Part shown: positions 1 through 11,690 of the stretch, one piece after another | Position numbering within the stretch: the stretch's first letter is position 1 | How the letters are laid out: every line of letters starts with the position of its first letter | DNA from: Eonycteris spelaea | Lineage: Eukaryota > Chordata > Mammalia > Chiroptera > Pteropodidae | Assembly: GCA_003508835.1 (NCBI GenBank) | Contig: PUFA01000007.1 | Coordinates: 13,663,001-13,727,000 of the forward strand | Reading direction: 5' to 3' | DNA length: 64,000 nucleotides | Notes under the pieces: generated by a model | Told to the model about the DNA's origin: nothing | Databases searched by the model: none | Seen by the model: only the letters and a program-made list of their open reading frames with translations | Translations under genes and position numbers: made by a program

Positions 1-735
1 TTTCTAGCAGTAATATTTCATATCTTTCATTGGGATAAGTTCTAACAGTAGTGTTTCAGGGCCAGGAAAGAAATGCATTTTTAAGGACAGTAACCTCTAC
101 TTTTGGTTGGATCCCTTGCTTGTAAGTTCACTTATTGATAATGAAAAACTTCTCTGGAATCAAAGCAGAAATAAGCGTTATATCTTAACGATACTGAGTC
201 CCTAGCATAGTGCTAGTGTTCCAAATAGCCATATTAAACTGACATTTCCCTGCTGGCTTCAACAACAACAATAACAACAACTATTATTGTTGTCGTTGCT
301 GCTAGTTTAGTATCTTCTGTACTATTTTCCTGCTTTGAGATCCCCCTCCATTGGGCTCATGAGGAAGAAACGGGCCATTTGCTGGGAGCTGCACTGACTT
401 TGCATAGAGCATAGCACAGAGGTTCTGGTACATTCCCTGCTTGAGCAGATGAGGTAAGCTGTTTCTGACCCTTCAGAGACCCTCAGCTCTAGACAATAGG
501 TCTTCTATACTGTTTGCGCAGCGACACCTGCAAGAGTCTGGTGTTCATTGTCATGCCCTTCTCTTGGCAAGCTCATCTATTGAGTTTGGCTTATGCTAAG
601 TAAAGTAAGGGAAGCTGACCTAGTTGAGAAGAGAAGCTTGAAAGAAAAGTCTTAGTGTTGCCATATGGCCCGAGGGCTCCAGATGAACCTGTCAAAATAA
701 ATACATATGAATTTATCATCCCCAATCAAAACAAG
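1..735. other. anonymous non-coding segment
   Basis: I recognise no gene or repeat family here. The only local structure is a CAA-rich stretch facing a TTG-rich stretch at 258-303, which can fold back on itself. No open frame has family resemblance. Confidence 0.4.
258..303. repeat. CAA/TTG simple repeat with fold-back potential
   Basis: A run of CAA and AAT triplets is followed at once by TTATTGTTGT and further TTG/CTG triplets. The arms ACAACAATAA and TTATTGTTGT are exact reverse complements separated by about nine bases. It may be the 3' tail of a decayed SINE, but that is inference. Confidence 0.55.
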
Positions 736-737
736 TC

Positions 738-815
738 CCAGCATTGAGCACAGTTCATGGCACATAGTGTAGGCATTTTTCTGCAAATGTTTGCTAAGTG
801 AAAATATGGATGGTA
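738..815 (+). repeat. MIR or L2 3' end fragment
   Basis: The words GAGCACAGTTCATGGCACAT and AGTGTAGGCA followed by a TTTGCTAAGTGAA-type end match the 'GCACAGTGCCTGGCACATAGTAGG' tail shared by MIR and L2. It is short and diverged, so the family is not settled. Confidence 0.45.
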
Positions 816-834
816 GATGAAGGCAGTGTTAATT

Positions 835-2608
835 ATCTCTTACCTTATCTTGCTATAGATGGCATGTCATGCATCAAGAGTCAGATATTTATGTCTCCAG
901 GAATCCTTTCGCAAGGAAGATGGAGGAGCATGCTTCATATGTAGAGTTAAATACATACTTATTCTTCAGATCTTGGGCAGACAAAGAGCAAAATGCACGG
1001 GTCTAGCAAGTGCCGTTGAGTTTACAGTAAAGAAAAAGATTGACCTGCCAGCAATAGATTGTGTGAGCATACAGTCAAAATATTTTCAGATATGCATGGT
1101 CTCTACAAAGCTACTTCCCAAGCAGCTTTTCTCGGGAAGCTACAGAATGCATTTCACTGAAAAGGGAGGAGTGAATCAGACTATGGAGTCTGTGATCCAG
1201 GGATCTAGCCTAGGAGAGAGGCTTGGGGAATTCTTATGATGATGCTGAAAGACTGATCCTGGCAGCACAGCGGACTTGCAGAGCAACCAGCCCAGTCTGT
1301 AGGAGGAGGACCAAGGGTCTCTCTGTAAGAAAGAAAATGGAACTCTGATTACATGATGGGTTTGTTTTCACTGGGAAAAGCTTTATAGCTTTGGCAGATT
1401 TGGGGGATGAATTAATGTTAGGGACACAAAACCACAAAGAAAAAATGAGACAATTGTTAACTATAGGAAAAAACATCCAAGAAAGGAAATATAAATATCA
1501 TATATGATATGGCTCTGTGCATAATATTTTCAAAGATGCTATCAGGTAATAGTTAATATTGGATAAACAAATATTCGATGTAGTTATATGTGAGTGAATA
1601 GGGGAGGGAAAGTGTGTATGTTGTGAGGGATGTTCAAGGAGCAAAAGAAAAATGACACAAAGAGCTGGATCCTTTTATTATAGAAAGTCAAAAGATAAAT
1701 GTCTAAGATTGAAAAATCAAGAACTAGCAGTATAAGCATGTCATTTCAAGATAGAGAGGCAAATTCCAAAGAAAAAAGTTAGAAGGTGAGCTCTTGAGAG
1801 CTACTTCCTTATGAAGAACTGAAAGGTAGGAAGGAACAGAGCAGGGACAGCTGTTTTTTATTATAAGACGGACTTTTAAAAACTATGGACATGTTATTTT
1901 AATAAAATTAAATTAATGACAGTGCTAGAGGATGAGTAACTGAGGGAATTGATACAGACTTCTTTTGGGGGCTTTTGATAACTAAGCCTGTGGGTTTTTT
2001 TGTTTTGTTTTTGTTTTTTAAATCATGTTTCCTACAGTTGCTACAGGGACAGTCACAGAGAGAAAAGGAGTAACTGAGAAGGTGTAGCTCTTTGACATTT
2101 TTATGATTTTATGTGTTGGAGTTCTTGGTGAGATTTCATTTGAATTAAAAGATCAATTGCTTTAAAAACATTTTTTTTTTGAAATTTGAAAGCACAGACC
2201 TAGACACAACTTTCTAGGGACTAGATTTCTCTTGAGAGCCCAGTGAGTCTGTTTGCCAAGCCCAGGGACTCACTTTCAAGCAACACATTACCCCTCAAAC
2301 AGGAGAAGGACCATCTCTCACCAATATGGCCTTGACCTTTACTGTCTAGAAGGAAGAAATTAACTTGTGATGCACTGTCTACCTCTTTTTATTTATTCCC
2401 CTCTGGGACCAAAGGCCTGTGTTTGTGAGACTAATGATTTGGGATTAGGAGTGTGGTATGATTTCAGAAAAAGACGGCTGAGGTCCTGAGCTCACACGCA
2501 ACCCCAGTATCTCACTGTTCAATTGGGCCAAGCTACTGTGAGTGCAAACCCAGACACACACCAACATTGCTCCTTTAGCAATAAAAGTGAACAGTCGTTG
2601 TGTCTATA
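835..2608. other. anonymous non-coding segment
   Basis: No gene or confidently named repeat is visible. A 126-codon open frame at 859-1239 (+) shows no signal peptide, domain or known-family motif and looks like a chance frame. Short T-rich and A-rich runs occur near 1995-2020 and 2165-2185. Confidence 0.4.
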
Positions 2609-2800
2609 TAACTTTCCAGGCTTTGCTCCAAGCACTTCGCAAGTATTGACTCCTTTAATCATCATGACCGCATTAAAGGTACTGTTACTCTTCACAGTTT
2701 ACAGATGAGGAAACTGAGATATGAAGATAAGTAACATGCTTGGGTCACACAGCTAGCAAGTGACAGAGGCAGGATTTAAACCCAGGCAGTTAAGTCCGGA
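2609..2800 (-). repeat. MIR SINE (antisense)
   Basis: Reading plus strand, the order is CAAGCACTTCGCAAGTATTG, CTCCTTTAATCATCATGA, then CAGATGAGGAAACTGAGATA, GGTCACACAGCTAGCAAGTG and TTTAAACCCAGGCAG. This is the reverse complement of the MIR core and 3' part in the correct order. Confidence 0.87.
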
Positions 2801-3162
2801 GTTTATGTTTGCAATAGCTTCACTTTCCTGTCTCTCCAATACACACACATGCGCTCACACTAAAATACTCCTCTTCCTTAAATGCACCCTTTATGGAGAC
2901 TTTCTATGAGGTAGTCAATGCCCTTTTCATTCTCTCGTTTATCAGGTTTGTTTTTAATTAAACTGGAGTTTCAGCAAACATCAGACTCACCTGAAACCAA
3001 AGCTAGGAGAGAAATCCTTCATTGGCAAAATGTCTGGCACATACAAGTAAACCATTGAAGTCATCAGCAGCAATTGGATACCCATGTCGTAATGGTATGG
3101 AATTAAGAATTTAAGTCTCACACCCAAGGGCTGACACCCAGAGAAATCGCTCACTAATCTCA

Positions 3163-3435
3163 GTGTCTGATGCTTGGGCAAGGAGATCGAGGGCTGGGTT
3201 TCTCCTGGGGAGACCACATGGAGCCAAAAGGCCCCTTGCACAGCAGAAACCAGAGACTCTCCAACTCAGCCCCAGATACAATTTAACTGGATGGGCCCAG
3301 GCACTGAGTAAGGGACAGAGCACTATAGATGGGCCCGGTGGCTGGGGGGCAAGAAGGAGCCCAGAGGTGGGACGTGCCTCCATGACCTCCTGGCACACCC
3401 TCCACACCCCTGTCACTCACGCTAGCCTCAGTGAA
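3163..3435. other. unassigned GC-richer segment
   Basis: A GC-rich patch precedes an L2 copy. Open frames overlap it on both strands, including a 145-codon plus-strand frame that runs into the L2, so they carry no coding signal. I see nothing else. Confidence 0.35.
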
Positions 3436-3439
3436 GCTT

Positions 3440-3870
3440 ATCTGTATTTCTCCAACATGCCAGGCTTGTACCTACCTCTGAGCTTTTGCACTTGCCGTTT
3501 CCCAAGGTCTAGAATGGTTTTCCACTGCTTCTTTCTCTTCACGTGGGTCTCATCTCAATGTTACCTCTTCAGAGAAGACATCCTGTCCACCTTAATTTAA
3601 ATTAGCCACATATTTCCCATGTTTCTTTCTTCTCCGTATCCTGTTTTTTTTTTGGGGGGGGAGGACTTCACAGGATTGATTATTTATTTACTCATTCATT
3701 CATTGTTTTACTTATTTATTTATTGTGTACCTCTTCCTCTGCCATGAAAGTAGGAAATTTGTCTTGTGTAAATTTTTTTTTTACCCTCAGAGCCTAGAAC
3801 AGTGCTCATATGTAGTGGAAATCCAATGACTATTTCTTAAATGAGTGAATGAGTGAATGAATGAATGCTG
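3440..3870 (+). repeat. L2 LINE 3' end
   Basis: It carries the ordered L2 3' words: AGCTTTTGCACTTGCCGTT, TGTTACCTCTTCAGAGAAGA, a T-rich spacer, TAGAACAGTGCTCATATGTA, and a terminal AATGAGTGAATGAATGAATG. A T10G8-type homopolymer junction near 3641-3661 interrupts it. Confidence 0.85.
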
Positions 3871-3879
3871 TCCACAGAC

Positions 3880-4960
3880 TGGATAGGTAGAAAAGCTTGG
3901 TCTTGAGCCTGTGTTGCAGAAGGAAGAACAACGACTTTCTCACTGGAGAATTATCCTTCTCCATAGCCTTTAACAAGTCACCTCTATTTCCTGTCCTCTC
4001 TCCTACTTACCCAGCACTGAAGACCTTGATTCCACGCTCAGGGAGAGAGCTCGGCACCTTCCTACTGGGAATATTATGGCTTCCCTAGAGAGTTAAGGTC
4101 AGGATATGTCAAGGCAGAAGAAGGTCTGGGTCCCTTTTAATCATATTGCCGTGCATCATTTGAGAGGGGTTTGTAGGGGGTGAGGGAGGCCATCCTTCAT
4201 GGACACCTCCCTAACATAATACCATGTCCACGTAATGCCATGACAACCTGGCCTCTGTCATTGTTGCTGGGCTGTCTAGTCCGTGCTCTCCTGACTCCTG
4301 TTCTCTCCTCAGAAGTCTCTGACTAAGGACACCCCTAAGCTGATGAGCAGGACTAGGCACTTCTTGAACCAGGGGCTGAAACTTACATCTGCCAGATGTT
4401 CCTCTCTCTTTTTCTTGTTCTGATTCCAACAATTGGAATACCCACCTCTAAGACATTCCTTCATTTCCGGGATTATGGGAACCATGATAGCAGAGAAATC
4501 AAACCTAGTTTCAGTGGGGCTTCCAATTCAAGCCTTTTCCTTTCCTCCTCTCAAGCCCCACCCCAGTGTGGTGCAATGCCATCCTAATGGGTCACCAGAC
4601 TGGTGGAACCTGAACAGTTGGAGGCCAAGGAAAGGACTTGGTGACAAGAGGGGGGGAGGCGAGCAAGTGGGGGCTTCAGGAGGGGTCCTGGGAAGGGCAA
4701 GGAGAGGAATGGGGCTATTTATTTTCAAACTAAGGTGGATTTTATATTTCAACCTCAGTGTTGTTATCATAGAGAAATCTTATGAGGTTGATGTGAACGG
4801 GGCCCTGTATGCATTGTTATGCTATTTGGTTTTGATAAAAAGTGGCATTGTACAAGATGTTCCTTGGCCACGTAAAACCTTGCTGCATAGCTAATGGTGG
4901 CACAGAGCCATACCACAAGTTGTGCAATGCAGCGGCAGGGAAAACAGAACTGCTTCTCAG
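3880..4960. other. repeat-poor anonymous segment
   Basis: No repeat or gene is recognised. The segment contains a perfect 15-base palindrome of two E-box words at 4385-4399 and a G-rich run near 4650-4720. Several short open frames on both strands lack any motif. Confidence 0.35.
4385..4399. promoter_or_regulatory. palindromic double E-box word
   Basis: The sequence ACATCTGCCAGATGT is a perfect inverted repeat around one central C and holds the bHLH-type words CATCTG and CAGATG back to back. Function is conjecture. It lies in a repeat-poor stretch. Confidence 0.3.
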
Positions 4961-5026
4961 GGATTAAGACTGGTATTTCAATTTGAACTTTGAGAAAACG
5001 ATTGAAGAAACAGGAGCAATAACAAG

Positions 5027-5130
5027 ATAGAAAAAAGAAAGAGGGAGAAAAAGAGGAATGAAAGGGAGGAATAAAGGAATGTAGAAGGAATGAAAGAACA
5101 AAAACAAAAGAAAGAGGATGATATTATTTA
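5027..5130. repeat. purine-rich low-complexity tract
   Basis: A GA-rich stretch with irregular AAAGAGGGAGAAAAAGAGGA-type units. It explains the Leu/Phe/Ser-rich minus-strand frame at 4964-5347, which is not a protein gene. Confidence 0.7.
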
Positions 5131-5552
5131 ATGGGGGAAGAACCTCTTTGTAAAATAGGAGGGAGCTAATAGGTTCTGAGAGAGAAGAAATTCCTTTTCT
5201 TTCTTTGCTGCTTTCTGTCTTATCTACCTTGTTCCAAAACATTATTGTATCTGTAAGTATATTCCTTTCTCTCCTTCCCACTTGGGCCAGGAGTCTAAAT
5301 GTCTGAGATGCCTCTCTCAGATTTGTAGGTTTACAATAGTCTAGCAATGCTCTTTCATTAGTTCCAAGGCCCAGGCTTTTTTCTTCACCTAAATCTAAAC
5401 ATGGAACTCTGGGTGTTTGTTGGTCAATGGTCTCAATGAGATGTAAGGGCGAAGAATACTTTTTTTCTCATGACTTTCCTTTCATTTTGGATCCTTAGAA
5501 TCAAAAAGCTAGGACCCACCCAAGACCCTTTGAGAAGATCTGTTAGAGGCAA

Positions 5553-5670
5553 GGTGCTATAGTGGGAAGGGCACAATATTTGGAATCAGAGAGAGGTAGA
5601 CATCTGAATGGTGTTGAGAAGCTTAAAAAGCACCTAGCACATTTTAGGTATTTGATCATTCTTGGTTCCT
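5553..5670 (+). repeat. MIR SINE fragment
   Basis: AGTGGGAAGGGCACAATATT and TGGAATCAGAGAGAGGTAGA match the MIR 5' part, followed by AAGCACCTAGCACATTTTAG from the 3' part with the centre missing. Confidence 0.6.
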
Positions 5671-6194
5671 TCATTGACAATTCATCTTATTAGAAAATTG
5701 TATGTCACTGTCTTATAATCAAACAAATTTACTTGTTAATCTGGAACACCTAACCTGCATTTGAGCAACAAATTGTAGAAGGTAAAAAAAAAAAATCTGA
5801 CCCCATTTTCAAAAAAACTCAACCACGGTGTTGGAATTCAAACAAATGGCTTCTACCTTGTATTGTTTCTAGTGATTATGACATGATTTAGAAAGAAACC
5901 AATTTGATTGTGGTTGAGTCCCTGGAAAACTCTGGAGAACTATGTCCAGACCCATTAAGGCAGCAGAGCAATAACTGGCCAACATGAATGGTTGTAGTTG
6001 AGTTGGGACAAAGTGGGTTCCTCTTCTGTTGTTACCAACATTTGTGCATTATGTGATGTCCTCTCTTCTTGAGCAGACAAACGTTTGCTTAAAAAGTCCT
6101 GGTCTGGGGCTTCCAGCTCCTTCTCTCACTGGGTCCACCGCACTGTAGTCTACACTGCTAACACTATGACCTGGATGTAGTTTCCAGATTACAC

Positions 6195-6565
6195 GGAGCT
6201 ATTACACTTACATATACCCGGGCCTTCGTGCATATTGTTCCTTCTGCACTGCATGCTGTTCCTTTGTTTACTACCTCTATCTAGTGAACACCTACCATCT
6301 TCCATAACTCAAGTTTATCTTCAACTCCTCTGTGCAGCCTTTCCTGGCTCCTCCCTGGAAGACCCACTATACTCTTCTTTGAGCCTCTAATGTCCTCTGA
6401 ACAGACTTTTTTCATAGTCCCTGTGATTCCTTCCGTTCACCTGAAAGCTTTTTGAGCTTTATGGCAATTTCTGATTCATTTCTGTATTTTCAATACCTAG
6501 CACTGTACCTGGAATATAAAGGGGATCAAAATTTGATTGTTAAATGAATAAATGAAAGAATAAAG
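6195..6565 (+). repeat. L2 LINE 3' end
   Basis: The order ATTGTTCCTTCTGCACTGCA, CAGCCTTTCCTGGCTCCTCC, ATACCTAGCACTGTACCTGG and terminal AAATGAATAAATGAAAGAAT follows the L2 3' region. Confidence 0.82.
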
Positions 6566-6819
6566 TAAATAATGAAGGGAAAGATCTTCAGAAAATCTAC
6601 TGAGATATCTAAAAAGTAAGAGGTCAGTTTTAGCACTCTGAGCTATTTTACCTTTGTTATAATTGCAAGTTTATTTAAACTCTCTTCTAATGAATAATCA
6701 GCACCTTCTCCAGGCAACAGTACTGGGCATATAACACAACGAATACACAGGTTTAAGACCAGATGTACTTCCTGAATAAATGGAACAAGAATACAAGTTT
6801 TTAAGATTATATGGAACTT

Positions 6820-6900
6820 TATTATATAATAGGGAGGAAAGGGAGTGAGGAAGAAGGGAAAAGGAAGAATTAGAAGAAAAAAAGGAAAGAAGGTCAAATT
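6820..6900. repeat. GA-rich low-complexity tract
   Basis: An irregular purine-rich run (GGAAAGGGAGTGAGGAAGAA and onward). It creates a Phe/Pro/Leu-rich minus-strand frame that I do not regard as coding. Confidence 0.65.
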
Positions 6901-6914
6901 CCTGGGCCAGAAAC

Positions 6915-7060
6915 TATAATAGGAGCTTTCACACACATAACTTCATTTGTTCTTCACAAAAAACCTGTAGAGGTGGGTATTATTATCTCATTTTACTCAA
7001 GAAATTCTGGCCCAGATAAATTTTATAGCTGGTAGACATTAAAAGTTAACAAAAGCATAT
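6915..7060 (-). repeat. MIR SINE (antisense)
   Basis: The words TTTGTTCTTCACAAAAAACC, TAGAGGTGGGTATTATTATC and TCATTTTACTCAAGAAATTC follow the antisense MIR order. The CACACAGCTAG part is decayed. Confidence 0.7.
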
Positions 7061-7077
7061 CTGCCTCTCCATTCCAA

Positions 7078-7250
7078 GAGTTTTAGAATTCTAGAAGTTG
7101 GAGTTTGAAGAGTTTAGTGATTATCTAGTTTACTCCTTGAATTTATAGATAAGGAAACGGAAGTTATGAAACAGAAATCCTGTTCCAGGTCACCCAGCAG
7201 TTGAGGCAGAAGTAGAATTCAACCTCAGGTCCCAAGACCTCAACCTTGTG
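7078..7250 (-). repeat. MIR3 SINE (antisense)
   Basis: It starts with TTTTAGAATTCTAGAAGTTG and a GATTATCTAGTTTACTCC-type box, then GATAAGGAAACGGAAG and GGTCACCCAGCAGTTGAGGC. The 'tag-ATCATCTAG-TCC' tail separates MIR3 from MIR. Confidence 0.75.
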
Positions 7251-7787
7251 AGGCTACAGGACATGGTCAATAAACAGGTGAACAAAGCCCAGCCCAGTCC
7301 ACTATGGTGTCTGGGTCAAGTTTATGTGCCTGGAGTGGTAAACATCAAAATTTATAGGAAAAAAAAAGCAATTTCAGAAATTTCAGAAATCAAGAACTTT
7401 AGGCTAATTTTGGGAAAAGGGAGAGAGGATCCTAAATATTTGACTAGCCCAATATCTTTTTTCAACCTCATAAGTAAATATTTATTTATGCACAGCCAGA
7501 AGACGCTAAATATTAAACTGCCGTTTTAAATCATTACCTGTTTCTATTTTTACTTTGGTGATACGTGCTGGTCTTTTAATGATGCATTGGAAGATTATAT
7601 AATTATCCAATGAATTTAGTATTTCCTTTGTCATCTTCTATTAAGTGATAAGTACCAAAACTTAGGGATTCATGAGGAAATTTTCAATTTTTTTCATCAA
7701 GCATTCTGCATAATTCTTGCTGACTTTCAGAGATGTGCATACTTGAATGAGCTGATTTGGAAAGAAGGACAGATGTGTGCCTAAGCT

Positions 7788-7864
7788 GACTCTCCCAGGT
7801 GCTGCTCCAAGTGCCTTATAGGTATCATTTAATCTAACAGTGATAAGAATCCATGAGCTATTTA
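7788..7864 (-). repeat. MIR SINE, left half of a split copy
   Basis: CTGCTCCAAGTGCCTTATAG and ATCATTTAATCTAACAGTGA match antisense MIR and stop at CCATGAGC. The rest of the element resumes at about 8180 beyond an L1 3' end. Confidence 0.72.
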
Positions 7865-8178
7865 TTTTTTCATATGTTAATTTAATCAATATATAATATA
7901 AATACAGTAGAATTCACACTTTTTAGGTGTATAATATTGTGAGTTTTGACAAATATCTATATTTGTCATATCTATAACCACATCATCAAACATTTCCATT
8001 ACTCCAGGAAGTATGTGTATGCCCCTTTTTAGTCATTCCTGCCCTTCCACATCCAGATGTCTGTTTCATGTCCTTTTCCGGATGTCATATAAATGGAACC
8101 ATGTAGTTTGCATCCTTTTATTCTGGCTTCTTTCACTCAATATGATACCTGTGAAATTCATCCATGTTGTGAATTACT
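7865..8178 (-). mobile_element. L1 LINE 3' end inserted in MIR
   Basis: A T-rich start is followed by GTAGAATTCACACTTTTTAG, TGAGTTTTGACAAATATCTA and then CATATAAATGGAACCATGTA, TTTCACTCAATATGATACCT and CATCCATGTTGTG. This is the antisense 3' end of an L1, running from the 3' UTR into the ORF2 C-terminal region. Confidence 0.82.
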
Positions 8179-8295
8179 TACTTTTATTATCTGAGGAAAC
8201 TAAATCTCAGGCTGGTTACATGACTCACTCAAGCTTATAAGTAAGTGGTGGAGCCAGAACTCAAATCCAGCCTGCCTGATTTCAGTGCCTATGCT
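8179..8295 (-). repeat. MIR SINE, right half of the split copy
   Basis: TTTTATTATCTGAGGAAACT, AAGTAAGTGGTGGAGCCAGA and ACTCAAATCCAGCCTG continue the antisense MIR broken at about 7864, in the correct order and orientation. Confidence 0.75.
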
Positions 8296-8724
8296 ATTCT
8301 TCAGCTCTCCACATCTTGGCACTTGGGTCAGGCTGGACTCCTGGCCCAAGCCTGGCTAATGTCATAACACACTGAGTGGTCTTGGCTAAATGCTTCACTT
8401 GTCTGGGTTTAGCCCACTGTACAATCACAATGCTAGTTTTACATATGGAACCCCCACCCTGAGATATTGTACAAAGAACATGAGTTTCTTTTCTTTTCTT
8501 TTTTTTTTTTTAGGTTTGACTGGAAGATGTTCCAGCATAAAGCTACAGCAGAACAACTTTGTTGAGATGTCAAGAAAAAACAAACTGTTCCCATACTCCT
8601 AGGATGGTATCTTTGCCTCCTATCCTCTGAAGCTCTGAACCCTAGTCCTTAGCTCTGACTGCCACACAATTGGAGTTGAATGACTATATACTAAATGGTG
8701 AGCTTTTCTTATTCAGTCACTAGC

Positions 8725-8862
8725 TAGTTCAGTCACTTGCTAGCTGGGTGACCCTGAGAAAGTAACTTAGCCTCTCGAAGCCTCAGTCTCCTTACCCATA
8801 ATATGGGGCTCAAAGGCTATGCTGAGTATTAAGTGAAATAATGCATATAAAGCCAAAAATTT
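8725..8862 (+). repeat. MIR SINE
   Basis: CACTTGCTAGCTGGGTGACC, AGTAACTTAGCCTCTCGAAG, CCTCAGTCTCCTTACCCATA and AATGCATATAAAGCC follow the sense MIR consensus closely. Confidence 0.87.
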
Positions 8863-8924
8863 ATCAGTACCACCATCACTTCAGTTGTGGTCATGTTTTA
8901 AAAGTATAAAGAACTATGACAATG

Positions 8925-9045
8925 TAAGATTTAATAAATTTATCAACTACCTATTGTGTGCTGGGCCCTGGACTGGGCTAGGGATGTAGCAGTGAACAGA
9001 CGACTCATCCTGATAAGAGAGAAGGTTATGCTCCTATCTTGAGTT
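8925..9045 (-). repeat. L2 LINE 3' end (antisense)
   Basis: CAACTACCTATTGTGTGCTG, GGCTAGGGATGTAGCAGTGA and ACAGACGACTCATCCTGAT match the antisense L2 end (accumulated as 'CTACTATGTGCCAGGCACTG...'). Confidence 0.7.
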
Positions 9046-9104
9046 AATCCTGCTCACAAAAGACCCCTTCCCAGCATATGAATTTGGCCAAATATGTATC
9101 AATA

Positions 9105-9312
9105 ATGAGGATAATAATTGCTAACATTTATCAAGTCCTTTCTGGGTGCCAACTGTGGTGCTGAGAGCTTGTTAAATATTCGTTACTTTATTTAATCCTC
9201 TCGATAATCCTCTGAGGTTCCAGAATTCCTGTTTTCCAAGGAGGAAAAAGAACCTCAGAGCATCGAGTTGAATTTAAAGTAAATGACTGAGCTGGGGTTT
9301 GGAACCAAAGAC
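9105..9312 (-). repeat. MIR SINE (antisense)
   Basis: AATGAGGATAATAATTGCTA, CATTTATCAAGTCCTTTCTG, TATTTAATCCTCTCGATAAT and TGAGCTGGGGTTTGGAACC follow antisense MIR over nearly its whole length. Confidence 0.85.
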
Positions 9313-9547
9313 TAAACTTTAAATTGCTGTATTCAATGGTCTTTAATAATTCCATATCCACTAGAAATTGAACAGCAAGAGCTGTCAGTAGGGCTGCCAT
9401 GATGCTCAACTCCCAGGACATACCATTGCCTTTGCCATCTGTGTCACACCCCTGGAATGGTGCAGGGCATGGCATACACAGCCTATGGGACAGCCCTGGC
9501 TGCCAAAGTGAAGGCAAGGGCTATCCTTGGCAAACTAGTCATCAGAA

Positions 9548-9606
9548 AGGATATGCTTGATGCACAGTAGGTTCTTAATAAATAGTTGTTGAAGTTTTAT
9601 AAATGA
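9548..9606 (+). repeat. L2/MIR 3' tail fragment
   Basis: GATGCACAGTAGGTTCTTAA followed by TAAATAGTTGTTGAAG matches the end of L2. It is too short to assign firmly. Confidence 0.5.
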
Positions 9607-9609
9607 GTT

Positions 9610-11560
9610 TGGCTTTCTGTTGGTTCAAGCACTCCTCAGAGTGTTCAGTCTAAAACAAAGACTCTCCATGCTAGAGAGAAAGGAAAACATACAATCACGG
9701 AGTTGAAGTCACTAATATAGCCTATCATTCTGCTCAGGCAGAGAGATTGTGTTCTTGAGTGTGAGGAGATAAGAAGAAACATATAAGATCATATGACTTT
9801 TTCTTAGTCACAGGAGGCTTCATGAAAGAGGTGTGCTTCTCAGAAATCTATGAGAGTGGGGAAAATGAGGCATTGATGAAACCTGGCATTTGTAAAAAGG
9901 AGAATCATCCAGCATTCCTTTTTAAAGAGGTCTTCTTTTAAGAGAAAAAATAAAAATGAATTCCTCTACTATTCTTCAAATGACCTCTTCATTCCACTCT
10001 GCATATGTAAACTTTATGTTTATTCATTTATTTCTTAAATTAGATGTTTCCAAACTTTCTCAGGAAGGCACCTTTAGTTTCTCAGTAAACTTTTCACAGC
10101 ATCATAAGCCAAACACAATATGTTGCAATTCTACTATTAAATGGTGAGTTCCATACAACTTAATAAGCATTTATGTACTAACAACTGAATAGCTGTTAGA
10201 AAAAATAATACACATACTTTGAAATAAAAGTTTTATTCTTAAATAACCGCAAATACTCATTAAGGAAATACATGTGCCTTTTAGGCACCACACAACTTTT
10301 CAAACTTTGGAATCAAATTGGGTACCACCACCCTAATTCCCTATTCCACAATAATTTTCACAAAACTGCGAGTATTATGCAATCTGAAGTCTTCCAAATG
10401 AAGGAGAAACCACAGTGATGGGGAAAAACTGCCTTGACATTATATCCAAAGGAAGGTGTTTGCAGGAAGGTGGTTCAGAACTTCAGTCGTCAAGATTTGA
10501 CCTTTTCCTTTCATTTGCAAGATGGCTGCAACAGTCCCCAAAATCAAATGAACGAAGGCAGGAAAGATAGAGAAAAAGGTGGTGGCAACTTCATTTGATC
10601 CCTCCTAACAAGGAAGCAAAAACTATTTCAGAAATTTGTCCCACCCCAGAAGATGTCTCCCAGTAGATCTCAGGGGTCAGAAACTGGCCATCAGGAAGGC
10701 TGAGAAAGTCAGTAGTTAGCCAGGCCACAGAAGCAAGGAAAAAGGGGGTGGATGTTGGGTGAACAAACAACAGTATCTACTATAGAGCCACATTCACTCC
10801 TACAAAGATCAATAGGATACAAATTAATTCCTGCTCCCATAACTTCAGGTTTAATCTGGAGATCACTAAGAACTTCTTCAAAATTTTGACTACCATACGA
10901 GAAGATAAATAGACACATATTGCTGTAGGAAGGTATTTCATTTGCCTGGGAGGGTCAGAGAAAGTTCTAGGAAGGAGCTGATCACACTGTAAAAGAAAGT
11001 TATTGAGGAAGAAAAACAGCAGGCATGGAAGTCCAGAGATGTGAAGAAAAAGGTGTGACATGATTTGAATAGCACATGTTCCAGTGTCTAGAGCACAGGA
11101 TGGATGAGGAGAAGGTGGGGATGGCAGGAAATGATACAGAACAGGTCATGGAGTCGACTAGGGCTCTGCATGCCCACTAGCTCAGTGATTAATGTAAGGA
11201 GGGCAATGAACTACCATTTTCTTTTTTCCTTTGGACCGTCATAACTTCCTGTGGGGAAATGTTCTTTTCATACTCTACAGCTCTGCCAGTTACATGGTCC
11301 AATCTTTCATTTTCTACATGTGAACCCTTGATCCAAGCAGAAACAGAGTCCTTTACAGGGATTGATGTGGATGCTGAATGAGAAACTCCAACCTAAGGAA
11401 GATATAAACCTGGAGCCGCCAGGAGCCATAATTTCCTCCTTCAGAAAGAGCTTGTTTAAAGAATGGTGGAGGGAATGAAGAAGGGGGAGGGGGAGGAGGA
11501 AGGGAGATGAGAGGGAGACTGGTAAAATAATTCTAACATCCTGGATCCAATTGATCCAAA
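9610..11560. other. anonymous non-coding segment
   Basis: No gene or named repeat is recognised. There are purine-rich runs near 9935-9955 and 11475-11520. Open frames of 63-93 codons on both strands are motif-free. Confidence 0.35.
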
Positions 11561-11574
11561 ACCATCCAGGAGTT

Positions 11575-11690
11575 ATTTAAGCTAATAACTTGCTGTTTTT
11601 ATTGAAGCCAGTTTAAGTTAGTTTTTATTGAACTAATTTGAGTTAGGATCTTATCACTTGCAGTTGAAAGGGTCTTGACAGAGGGGCTAA
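11575..11690 (+). mobile_element. ERVL-type LTR 3' end (LTR16/LTR33-like)
   Basis: GAAGCCAGTTTAAGTTAGTT, CTAATTTGAGTTAGGATCTT and ATCACTTGCAGTTGAAAGGG plus TCTTGACA resemble the 'AGCCAGTTTGAGTTGGGTTT...CACTTGCAACCGAAAG' 3' end of an old ERVL LTR group. The name is from memory and the 5' end is not visible. Confidence 0.5.

Noticed and set aside
859..1239. 126-codon plus-strand frame
   Set aside because: No signal peptide, domain, codon pattern or conserved motif, and no flanking splice or promoter structure that I could support.
3163..3600. 145-codon plus-strand frame
   Set aside because: Its second half is L2 3' sequence and antisense frames overlap it. No protein motif.
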